From contig NZ_JBBNAD010000004.1 in NCBI RefSeq assembly GCF_037996765.1, positions 124,001 through 188,000 on the forward strand: DNA of 64,000 bases, given 5' to 3'. The notes beneath the pieces are model-generated. The model saw only the letters and a program-made list of their open reading frames with translations. It made no database searches and was not told the origin of the DNA. Origin of the DNA: Bdellovibrio sp. GT3. Lineage in GTDB: Bacteria > Bdellovibrionota > Bdellovibrionia > Bdellovibrionales > Bdellovibrionaceae. Shown here one piece after another: positions 9,195 to 16,573 of the stretch. A program made the translations under genes and the position numbers. Each line of letters begins with the position of its first letter. Positions within the stretch are counted from its first letter, which is position 1.

Positions 9195-9978
9195 ATAGAT
9201 ACAGCTTACCCGGAGATAGCACCTCAGGAATACCCAAGTGAGTCATCATCGAGTTCCCAAACTTCGAAAATGACCCGCCTTCCAGTTGAAAGTGACGAAT
9301 AAGATCGACCATCCAATAGGGGATTTTCTTTTCGCACTTAAGTTCCAGAATGACATTGCAATCGGGCTGCTCAAACGAAGCCGGATGATCATAATGACTT
9401 AATAGCTGTTCATCGGGTTTCACACACCAGTCGTTCATCTCCTGATAGCGCAAATCCCGATCAAATGTGACACGGGCGTAGTCATCAACCACAGACAGGT
9501 AAGCTTTGCGCCGGTATTGGGTCAAAATCACCGGGGCTGTATTGTAGGTCATTTTGACTCTTAGAAACTCTTCCAGATTTGCGCGTGAACTTCCCTTTAC
9601 GTGCTCTGGTATAGTTCCCCATTCTAATATCTCGGCCCAGTTTTCCTCGTGGACCAAGGCGCGCTTCTTGCGCACGAATTCTTGCAGCTTGTATTTGATT
9701 TCAAAGAAATAGGGCGGTTTGGGATTGTCACCGTAAGAGCGAATCCGCATATTGAAATTAAATGCGTTCGCAGATTCTTTGAAGCGCAGTAAATACAAAG
9801 AGGGCGTATCCAGATAAAGACTGTTGATGGTGTAGTGCTTGTCCGGAGATACCGTCGAGTAATAGTCCATCTCACAATAGGCTTCCAGGAAACGGGAAAT
9901 CGGCTCTACCATCGAGGCGGGAATTAGGTACTTTAATTCATACCGCTCCAACGCCAGCGGGGAAACGGGGCCGCTCAC
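9193..9978 (-). CDS. VTC-domain polyphosphate polymerase-like protein
   Basis: A 261-residue soluble protein consisting of one VTC domain, the tunnel-shaped fold that in yeast Vtc4 makes polyphosphate from ATP and belongs to the triphosphate-tunnel metalloenzymes. Seen here: ERYELKYLIP (residues 11-20), SLYLDT (53-58), the paired-Arg strand MRIRSYG (77-83), FEIKYK (92-97), KKR (104-106), a late strand VILELKCEKK and SFSKFGNS. These supply the basic residues and the C-terminal Glu/Lys expected of an active enzyme. There is no SPX domain. The GTG start overlaps the upstream stop as GTGA. Last gene of the five-gene operon; in many bacteria VTC proteins sit beside DUF4956 proteins, as here. Product length and whether the product is exported are unknown. 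Confidence 0.88.
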   Translation of the reverse strand: MSGPVSPLALERYELKYLIPASMVEPISRFLEAYCEMDYYSTVSPDKHYTINSLYLDTPSLYLLRFKESANAFNFNMRIRSYGDNPKPPYFFEIKYKLQEFVRKKRALVHEENWAEILEWGTIPEHVKGSSRANLEEFLRVKMTYNTAPVILTQYRRKAYLSVVDDYARVTFDRDLRYQEMNDWCVKPDEQLLSHYDHPASFEQPDCNVILELKCEKKIPYWMVDLIRHFQLEGGSFSKFGNSMMTHLGIPEVLSPGKLYL

Positions 9979-11135
9979 AGTTTAACCACTTTCAGGGATT
10001 TGCTAAGGTGATTTTTTTCTGGCTCCGCAGCCAGTCGTTCGCTTTCAAGCAGGTAGTCGACAAACAACGTCAGGATCTCCTGCTGCTGACTTAACAGATC
10101 CAATTCACCTTGCTCCTGCATTAACTTGTTTTCCAGCACAGATAAGGTGTCAGCACCCTTTACCTTGCCGCTTTCTTTCAAGCCGGCACTGGACATCTTG
10201 TAAAGCCCGGCTAAATTCAAAATTTGGTTCTTCAAATTCAGCAAACGGTCCTTACTGTCATCCACTTCTTTTTGCTTCAAGGCTTTTTTTAGAATCAGTT
10301 CATTCTGCTTTTGTCGGGAGAGGTCGTCGGACCCAAGATGCGGCAACTGCACGGTCACCTCAAACTTGTATCCGATCTCGTCCTCTTTGCGAGTTTGGGA
10401 AATATCCATTCCCTTGATCCACTGGTCCTCACGACCCCGCAGAATTTCAAGCTCGCGGCTGTAGTCGTTAAATTCGGTTTGCGAGATTCTTGCTGACAGG
10501 GAAGTTTCGGGTAGGGGAATGCTGCCGACCGAGTCCACCACTTCTTGCACACTGAGCAAATCAAAACCAGTCAAAGATTCATCCGACCAGGAGGGCACCC
10601 AGGATTTAATTTTTTTCGTGGCCACTTTGTTTTCCTGGGTAATAACGTTTTCAAGGCGTTTTAGCTTGTAGATGTCACCCTGTGCGCCCAAAAAAGATTT
10701 TGTGGAGGCACGGCCTGCACGCAGCGAAAGACTTTGCGCCTTTAGATATCCCTCTGACAGTTTGAGCGAGTTTTCCAGGACGGCCATTTTTTTATGACTG
10801 ATTTCATAGGAAACCAAATTCAGATAGCGTTCGTGCAAAGCCCAGGCAAGTGAAGCGTCTTTCAAAACTTTTCGACCGGCTTCTGGAGTGGAACCCAATT
10901 TCCATTCGGGCCAGGAGCGGAACTGAAACTTTACTCCCAGTTCGTACTCGTTCTTTTTGTCTTCGGTTTCAACACTGGCAAAACCCTCTACATTGCGCAG
11001 GGGATTGCGAGTGTCGGTGGTGCGCATTTCCTCCTGGGAAACAAAGGCCGAGTCGGACCAGGCGGTTTTCAATACCTGCTCGGGAGTCACGGCAAATGAA
11101 GAAATTCCCCCTAGAAGGAGCCAGCTTAGAAACAT
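9975..11135 (-). CDS. TolC-like outer-membrane channel/coiled-coil protein
   Basis: A 386-residue protein with a signal peptide (LLLGGISSFA) and a mostly helical body with long heptad-like stretches (residues about 110-190 and 290-375) and short strand segments such as YELGVKFQFRSW and YKFEVTVQLPHLG. This resembles the outer-membrane efflux protein fold but is shorter than TolC (about 470), so strand or helical pieces are reduced. The ATG at 11135 overlaps the preceding TGA and has AAGGA upstream. Lying between an HlyD-type protein and the VTC enzyme, it is a candidate exit duct or periplasmic scaffold of the same machine. Confidence 0.7.
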   Translation of the reverse strand: MFLSWLLLGGISSFAVTPEQVLKTAWSDSAFVSQEEMRTTDTRNPLRNVEGFASVETEDKKNEYELGVKFQFRSWPEWKLGSTPEAGRKVLKDASLAWALHERYLNLVSYEISHKKMAVLENSLKLSEGYLKAQSLSLRAGRASTKSFLGAQGDIYKLKRLENVITQENKVATKKIKSWVPSWSDESLTGFDLLSVQEVVDSVGSIPLPETSLSARISQTEFNDYSRELEILRGREDQWIKGMDISQTRKEDEIGYKFEVTVQLPHLGSDDLSRQKQNELILKKALKQKEVDDSKDRLLNLKNQILNLAGLYKMSSAGLKESGKVKGADTLSVLENKLMQEQGELDLLSQQQEILTLFVDYLLESERLAAEPEKNHLSKSLKVVKL

Positions 11136-12886
11136 CAAGGAGTTCCTTTTTCTGCACCCATGCTGACAACGGCATAGGGGCTGGAGCCTTTGCTATCAAA
11201 AACTGCAAATATCTGATGTGTTTCAGGATGAATAGCCAAGCCCTCCAGATGAGGCACTTGGAACTCATGAAGCAACTCGGTCTGAGTAGTGCGCGCATTC
11301 AACTTCCAGATGGCGCTGCAAGATGATTTCCGGCAACTGGAAGCCACGTAAAACGAATCCCCTTGTTTGATCAGATCGGTCAAAACCGATTCAACATCCT
11401 GATGGGGGAGCTTCATTTGAAAACGGGCGGCAAGGGTGACTTGCGCAGGCTTCAATGTTCCCGAAAAGACCGAGGCAAAGTCAGTAACCTTCAGAATCAT
11501 CCCTTCGTTGCGCTGAAGCACAGGTCCTTTCAGTGCCAGGTACAGGACATTCTTGTCTATGGTGTGTCCTTCGATTTCAAAACCCTCTTTGCCCGCCTGC
11601 AGATCCGCCTCATAGATGGATTTTAGGACTGGATCTTGAGAGTCGCGAAGTACCTGTAACAGAGGCGTGCGCAGATCCACATGATGTTCAATCTTGTAGC
11701 TGAGTCCGTGGCGCTTGATCTGTGCAAAAATGTGTCGTTCGTCTTTTAGCTTTCCTTTTTTTGTCTTCGACAGGGAGCTGAGCAAATACAAGTTGTCCCC
11801 TTCTGTGGACACGGACTCGATGTCGGCCATTGTGGGCATTCCCGGCAGCTGAATTTGATGCGGCTGAAGCTGACCTTGTTCATTCATCAAGAACAAGACC
11901 GGATGGTCCTCCGGATAGTCGTCAGAAATGAGCGCAAACTGTTTCAGTTCAGGGATAAAAACAATTCCCGACATCTCGGGCTTGAATGTTTCAACGATAT
12001 TCAACGGAATATCCATTTCACGTGGATCCTGTTGATTCAGATCTGAATTTGATAGGGCCTCGTCCGCGTAGGCACGGCTTAGCAATGACAGGCTCCATTT
12101 CTTCTGCACAAAAACTTTTTCTCCCAGAAGAAATTCATTATTGCGGGGGATCTTGATGACGACTTCGCGTCCCCAGGCAGCCAAGGTCTGAATCCGTAAC
12201 AGGCGCTCAGGAATCTGCACAATGCGTGAACCGATGCTAACCACAGAACCACGCGTGACCTTGCCTCCAGCGGAATTCACTTCGACCACTTGACCCACTT
12301 TCAGGGTCGAGGAAAGGTTTTCATTGATATATCCATTTACATAGGTGGGATTTAGGGGAACCAAAGTTATCAGCGGAGCAAAAGCAGGTGCTTTTTCGCC
12401 GTTTTTGAAATTCACGGCACCTACGGCGCCATCGACTTCGGCAAAGACGAAAAGATTTTTCATGCGACCTTCAATCAAAGCCATTTCTTTGCGTGCATCC
12501 TCGAGGTCCACCAATAAGGGGTCGGCCTGTGGAGCTAAATGACCCAGGTCCTTAACGACGCCGGCTAATTGCTGGCGCAGGTGCATTTCGGCGTTGAGTT
12601 TGTCATAGCGACTTTTTAGCACCCGCAACTGGGATTCCCACTCAGACTGACCCAATTCAGCAAGTAAATCGCCTTTGCGCACGATCTGACTGGGCAAAAC
12701 ATAGATGTGCTTGATTTCAACGGGACTGTCAAAATTGACTTGGAACTCACGGGATTCGGCGACTCCTAGAATACTCACAGGGTCCGATCCCAGAATGAAG
12801 CCTAAAATCAAAACCAGAAAAACGGCAGCACTCCAGCAGCCCAATAAGAATCGGTTCTCGGTTCCGACGACCTCAGAAAATTTCAC
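11135..12886 (-). CDS. HlyD-type membrane-fusion domain fused to a beta-propeller-like domain
   Basis: A 583-residue protein anchored by one transmembrane helix (residues about 14-34). Residues 40-270 read as an HlyD/MFP adaptor: a lipoyl-like half-motif (IYVLPSQIVRKGDLL), a coiled-coil hairpin (ESQLRVLKSRYDKL...), the second lipoyl half (FAEVDGAVGAVNFKNGE) and a beta-barrel segment (INENLSSTLKVGQVVEV). Residues about 300-580 are repeated beta-strand units resembling esterase-like/DUF3616 or SdiA-regulated propellers: SGIVFIPELKQFALISDD, ADIESVSTEGDNLYLLSS, EGFEIEGHTID, EGLAIHPETHQIFAVFD. I do not know a standard family with this fusion. GTG start with GAGGTG upstream, directly after the DUF4956 stop. 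Confidence 0.75.
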   Translation of the reverse strand: MKFSEVVGTENRFLLGCWSAAVFLVLILGFILGSDPVSILGVAESREFQVNFDSPVEIKHIYVLPSQIVRKGDLLAELGQSEWESQLRVLKSRYDKLNAEMHLRQQLAGVVKDLGHLAPQADPLLVDLEDARKEMALIEGRMKNLFVFAEVDGAVGAVNFKNGEKAPAFAPLITLVPLNPTYVNGYINENLSSTLKVGQVVEVNSAGGKVTRGSVVSIGSRIVQIPERLLRIQTLAAWGREVVIKIPRNNEFLLGEKVFVQKKWSLSLLSRAYADEALSNSDLNQQDPREMDIPLNIVETFKPEMSGIVFIPELKQFALISDDYPEDHPVLFLMNEQGQLQPHQIQLPGMPTMADIESVSTEGDNLYLLSSLSKTKKGKLKDERHIFAQIKRHGLSYKIEHHVDLRTPLLQVLRDSQDPVLKSIYEADLQAGKEGFEIEGHTIDKNVLYLALKGPVLQRNEGMILKVTDFASVFSGTLKPAQVTLAARFQMKLPHQDVESVLTDLIKQGDSFYVASSCRKSSCSAIWKLNARTTQTELLHEFQVPHLEGLAIHPETHQIFAVFDSKGSSPYAVVSMGAEKGTP

Positions 12887-12887
12887 T

Positions 12888-13571
12888 TTACACCTCGATC
12901 ACGGATTCTTGATTCATAAAATTCAAACCGCGCACTGAAGTAATGCGTCCCAGTTCTTCCACCAAATCCGCAGAAGTCTGACAGGGTTTTAAGCGTACTT
13001 GATAGGAATAATCCAGACGTTCTCCCTGACCCATTTCGCGGATCGTGGCCAATGCAAAATGTCGGCAGGATTTTTCAAGAACCCCTTCCACCTCACGCTG
13101 ATCTGATCCTGATCGCGACAAATTCAAACGCAGCAAACCATCAAACTGAGGTCCCGCAGCGAAGGGGGACTTTTGCAAAACTGTCAGAGCCAGAATAAAG
13201 CAGATCGTTCCCAGGATAGCGATGCCATAGGCGTGAACTCCGGAGGACAAACCCACCGCGAGCGAGGCAAAAATAAAGAACATATCACGGGGGTCTTTGA
13301 CATTGGTGCGAAAGCGCAACAAAGACAAAGCCCCGATCATACCAATACCTCGGGCCACATTATCACCAATCGCCTGCATGGCGATGGCAATCACAATCGG
13401 TAGCAGCACAAGGCCATGCAGAAAGTTCAGTGAATAGGAAAGCCCACGGAAGGTTTTCACATAAGCGACCGCCAAGGCCGTGCCCAGAATAAAGCTTAGC
13501 AGGAAGGCATAGATGATCGAAATCCACGTCGGGTTGGCAAAGGATGAATTAAGAACGGAAAAGTCCAACAT
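12888..13571 (-). CDS. DUF4956 integral membrane protein
   Basis: A 227-residue inner-membrane protein with about four transmembrane helices in the first 130 residues (SIIYAFLLSFILGTALAV, GLVLLPIVIAIAM, MFFIFASLAVGLSSGV, AILGTICFILALTVL). The conserved DUF4956 core GIGMIGALSLLRFRTNVKDPRD is recognisable (shown here only in part), followed by a soluble C-terminal domain. Members are repeatedly found next to VTC-domain polymerases and kinase-like CotH proteins. The ATG at 13571 follows the previous stop by one base, implying translational coupling; an upstream GTG at 13589 is possible. Likely the membrane platform for the VTC enzyme (inference). Confidence 0.85.
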   Translation of the reverse strand: MLDFSVLNSSFANPTWISIIYAFLLSFILGTALAVAYVKTFRGLSYSLNFLHGLVLLPIVIAIAMQAIGDNVARGIGMIGALSLLRFRTNVKDPRDMFFIFASLAVGLSSGVHAYGIAILGTICFILALTVLQKSPFAAGPQFDGLLRLNLSRSGSDQREVEGVLEKSCRHFALATIREMGQGERLDYSYQVRLKPCQTSADLVEELGRITSVRGLNFMNQESVIEV

Positions 13572-13572
13572 A

Positions 13573-15219
13573 CTAGAATTGACCCTCACACACGCCCGGT
13601 GTTGTTGTTAGCACGGGATTCGGATAGGCCGAGAAATAGTCCGCCATGTCCAAATCCAGAAACAGAGTTCCAGTTTTGCAACCACGATAGAGGGCACGGT
13701 AAAGACTTAGCAGGTTGTGTTTAAAGACTTTGTATTCACCCGAAGTAAACTGCAAAGTCGACATAAAATAGTCCTGCATAGCTGCCTGACTTTCTGCTGT
13801 GCCAAACACCTGTCCATAAAGCGCGATCACACCCTTGTAAGTACGGGGAGCGAAATGTCGCAACACCATGGTGGAATTCAAGTATAGATCTGCATTGTCC
13901 TTCCAGGTGTCATAGGTGGCAGACGTTTTTTTGACATCAGCGATCAAGTGATATTTTCTTGCAACGTTCAGATCAAAGCCACCATCGTTGTCTTTTAGAA
14001 GCATGACTTTCATGGAAACTCCGGTTTGCTTGATGGCATTCAGTTTTTCCACTTCCTCCGGTGTCAACGTGTTGGCAGGTTTCGCCAGAAGTTCTTTATA
14101 CTTTTTCTCGGACATATCATCCAAGGTGCCTTGTGCCGTTTTAAAGAACTGGCGACGTTTGAATGCTACATTACCGATACGATCAGACTGATTCATCAGG
14201 AAGTCCAAAACCAGCATGTTGGAGGTATCCTGCATGCCTTGCAGCTTTTGTCCTGATTTTGCCAAGTCTCTATTGCCCAGGATTTGTGTGATCGGACGAG
14301 CATCTTTCACCAATGGCCAGTAGACGCTGCTGTTACGGAACTGATCGATGCGGGTTTTGTACTGTTTTAATCCCGAAACTTCGCCGTAAGATTCTTCATT
14401 GCCAGGATTTTCCGCCAAAACACCAAAGACCTGTTGCTTGCCCTGGGTCAGGATCAGATTATTCCAATGCTCCGAAGAACTGTCCAAAAATCCGCGGCGC
14501 TTTCCAACACTGTAAAAGGATGGAGGCACAAGACTTAAGCCATGAGGTGGCTTGGTGTAGACGTCAGGGAGTTGGGATACGTTTCCATGTTTTGCGCGAA
14601 CCAGATGGCCAATCTGATAATGCCAGTAGCGATTGATGATGGTTTTGCCCATTTGCAAACTGAGGTAGCGACCGGCCAACGCCTGATCCAGAACCGTGTC
14701 TATATCAACCGTGCGCAGAACAACCGGCGGAATGTCGACCGCCTTAAAAAGCTGATTCAGACGGGAATAACCCAAAATACTACCCACGGAAACACCCGGA
14801 GATGCAAATTTGAATTTGGCCTCTTTATCCGGATATCCCGCGCGGGCTTTTAATTTCTTTTTATCAGGGCGGTTTAGAGTGCAGACGGTTTTTTGGAACT
14901 GCGCCTCACTCATGCCTTTTGGAATTTTAAAATATTCGATGGCGACCGAGGTGCTATTCACCTTAGGGCAGGCATAGAAGTTTTGATTTTTCGGGTGATC
15001 ACTGCTGGTGGCATAAAGATTCAGGCCGCAAAGTCCGTCTTCGTCCTTATCGATCTTTGGTTCAAGTCCCGGAAGTCTTTGCAGCAGATAACATTTTTCC
15101 GGAAGAGCCTTACCTGAAACTTCCAAGTTGTACGTTCTTACAGCGCGACTGTCGTAAGGATCCAGATAGCTGTGAGCGTAGTTACCAAAAAGCGCAATTG
15201 AAATGAATGCAGCAAGCAT
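13573..15219 (-). CDS. Secreted kinase-like protein (FAM20/PI4K-type motifs)
   Basis: A 548-residue protein with an N-terminal signal peptide (about residues 1-17), so probably periplasmic or surface-located. It shows a spaced set of motifs like those of FAM20/PI3-PI4-kinase-like folds: a Lys-containing strand AKFKFASPG (134-142, candidate ATP-binding Lys), LVLDFLMNQSDRIGN (336-350, candidate catalytic Asp346 and metal-binding Asn350) and VMLLKDNDGGF (405-415, candidate metal Asp). Several Cys residues suggest disulfides. It occupies the slot taken by CotH kinases in other VTC/DUF4956 clusters. First gene of the five-gene operon; GGAGG lies 7-8 bases before the ATG. The kinase assignment is motif-based and could be wrong. 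Confidence 0.6.
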   Translation of the reverse strand: MLAAFISIALFGNYAHSYLDPYDSRAVRTYNLEVSGKALPEKCYLLQRLPGLEPKIDKDEDGLCGLNLYATSSDHPKNQNFYACPKVNSTSVAIEYFKIPKGMSEAQFQKTVCTLNRPDKKKLKARAGYPDKEAKFKFASPGVSVGSILGYSRLNQLFKAVDIPPVVLRTVDIDTVLDQALAGRYLSLQMGKTIINRYWHYQIGHLVRAKHGNVSQLPDVYTKPPHGLSLVPPSFYSVGKRRGFLDSSSEHWNNLILTQGKQQVFGVLAENPGNEESYGEVSGLKQYKTRIDQFRNSSVYWPLVKDARPITQILGNRDLAKSGQKLQGMQDTSNMLVLDFLMNQSDRIGNVAFKRRQFFKTAQGTLDDMSEKKYKELLAKPANTLTPEEVEKLNAIKQTGVSMKVMLLKDNDGGFDLNVARKYHLIADVKKTSATYDTWKDNADLYLNSTMVLRHFAPRTYKGVIALYGQVFGTAESQAAMQDYFMSTLQFTSGEYKVFKHNLLSLYRALYRGCKTGTLFLDLDMADYFSAYPNPVLTTTPGVCEGQF

Positions 15220-15227
15220 GATTCGGC

Positions 15228-15248
15228 CTCCGTATATGAAATACGGAG
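15228..15248 (-). promoter_or_regulatory. Hairpin that buries the ribosome site of the kinase-like gene
   Basis: CTCCGTAT and ATACGGAG form a perfect 8-bp inverted repeat with a 5-base loop. On the minus strand the 3' arm contains the GGAG of the GGAGG ribosome site of the gene starting at 15219. A second A/T-rich inverted repeat (GTAATTT/AAATTAC) lies just upstream. Confidence 0.5.
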
Positions 15249-15296
15249 ACTAGAACCGTGTAATTTAAAATCCAAATTACTTTACTGCAAGCCTGA

Positions 15297-16433
15297 TTAG
15301 CGGACGTACTTCACGCCGTTTTTGGAATCAAGCGTAAGAGATGCTGGCAGGGAGCTGAGGCTTTGCTGTGTGCCGGAAGAATTGTAATAACGGATGCTGA
15401 GCTTGTTGGTTTCGGAGAAAAGCAGCTCGACATAGCCCACCGGAGTTTTGGTGCTGGTACCTACAAGATAACGGGGTGCACTTCCAGCGCACGGCATAGA
15501 AATAACCTGCAATTTCTTACCATCCGGATAGGTATAGTGACCGGAATAAAAACTATGGGAGTGGCCGAAGATGACCAAGTCGACATTGTTATTTAACAAG
15601 ATTGCTTCAAGAGTATTACTTCCAGCGGTGCGTCGTTCGCTCGTCAAAACACCATTTGAATAAACGGTAGAGCTGTTAGCTTTTGTGCTGACAATCGAAT
15701 ACAGCGGAATGTGACCATAGACCACACGGGCGCGAGCACCCTTGGCGCGGGTAGAGGTCAGCTGTGTTTTCAACCATGCAAGTTGAGTGGTGCGGTTATA
15801 AAGATTTGAATAATTGGCATCATCCAAAGAAACGAAAAAGACATCTTCCTGAACGAACGAATAGTAGAACGGGAAGTTGCTGTCGTCGACGAACTCGACT
15901 TTGCCTTTGTTGTTTCCCCAGAACGTTTTATATAGACGCCGTTCCTGGCTGTAATACGCGTCATGGTTTCCCGGCGTCGCCATGAATGGAATTCGCGCAT
16001 CACGCATGAGTGACATAACTTTTGTCGAAAACGCACTCCACATTTTCGTGTATGTGCTATCAGACAGACTTGTCTTTTCGCCATCGATGTAATCGCCAAC
16101 TCCCAGGATCACGGCGGGCTGCTTGGAGATCATATTCTTAACAATCGATATTGTGTTGCTGGAGTATGTGCCATCGGTGTCGATGTTCATGTCAGAGAAA
16201 GCGTGGATCCTAAGTGACTTGGCACTGTCGGTAATTCCATCATCTGTATCTGGAGTGGTCGGCACAGTCGTATCGCCCGTATCAGGAACAGACTGTGAGT
16301 TGTCAGTGTCCGAGTCGGTGCTTGGTAAGGCAGCGGCTTGGAAACCAGAGTTTGAAGGGGAGCAGGCAGCTAAAGTTGAAACGAGTAAAAAGCCCGCAAG
16401 GATAGTAGTTTTGGCGGCGACTTTTGTTTTCAT
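15297..16433 (-). CDS. Metallophosphoesterase lipoprotein
   Basis: A 378-residue calcineurin-like phosphoesterase exported as a lipoprotein (STLAAC, Cys24), with a Ser/Thr/Asp/Pro-rich linker to about residue 70. The dinuclear metal motifs are GDYID (113-117), GNHD (155-158), GHIP (240-243) and GHSH (290-293). The first motif is SDMN (80-83), so the usual D-x-H His is replaced by Asn83. It ends 78 bases before the kinase-like gene in the same direction, so it may belong to the same transcription unit. Substrate unknown; purple-acid-phosphatase-like enzymes are the closest general type. No ribosome site is evident before the ATG. Confidence 0.88.
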   Translation of the reverse strand: MKTKVAAKTTILAGFLLVSTLAACSPSNSGFQAAALPSTDSDTDNSQSVPDTGDTTVPTTPDTDDGITDSAKSLRIHAFSDMNIDTDGTYSSNTISIVKNMISKQPAVILGVGDYIDGEKTSLSDSTYTKMWSAFSTKVMSLMRDARIPFMATPGNHDAYYSQERRLYKTFWGNNKGKVEFVDDSNFPFYYSFVQEDVFFVSLDDANYSNLYNRTTQLAWLKTQLTSTRAKGARARVVYGHIPLYSIVSTKANSSTVYSNGVLTSERRTAGSNTLEAILLNNNVDLVIFGHSHSFYSGHYTYPDGKKLQVISMPCAGSAPRYLVGTSTKTPVGYVELLFSETNKLSIRYYNSSGTQQSLSSLPASLTLDSKNGVKYVR

Positions 16434-16573
16434 ACAGTATGTATCGTAACAATGGTCCCATTTATTAAGCCAAATTAATGCTGAACGTGAGTATGTAAAT
16501 TGGACTCAGGTCTAAGTTTGATTTCTTGCTGGATCTCTCGACAGTTTCCCCGACTTTTGGCAAGAATGACTGC

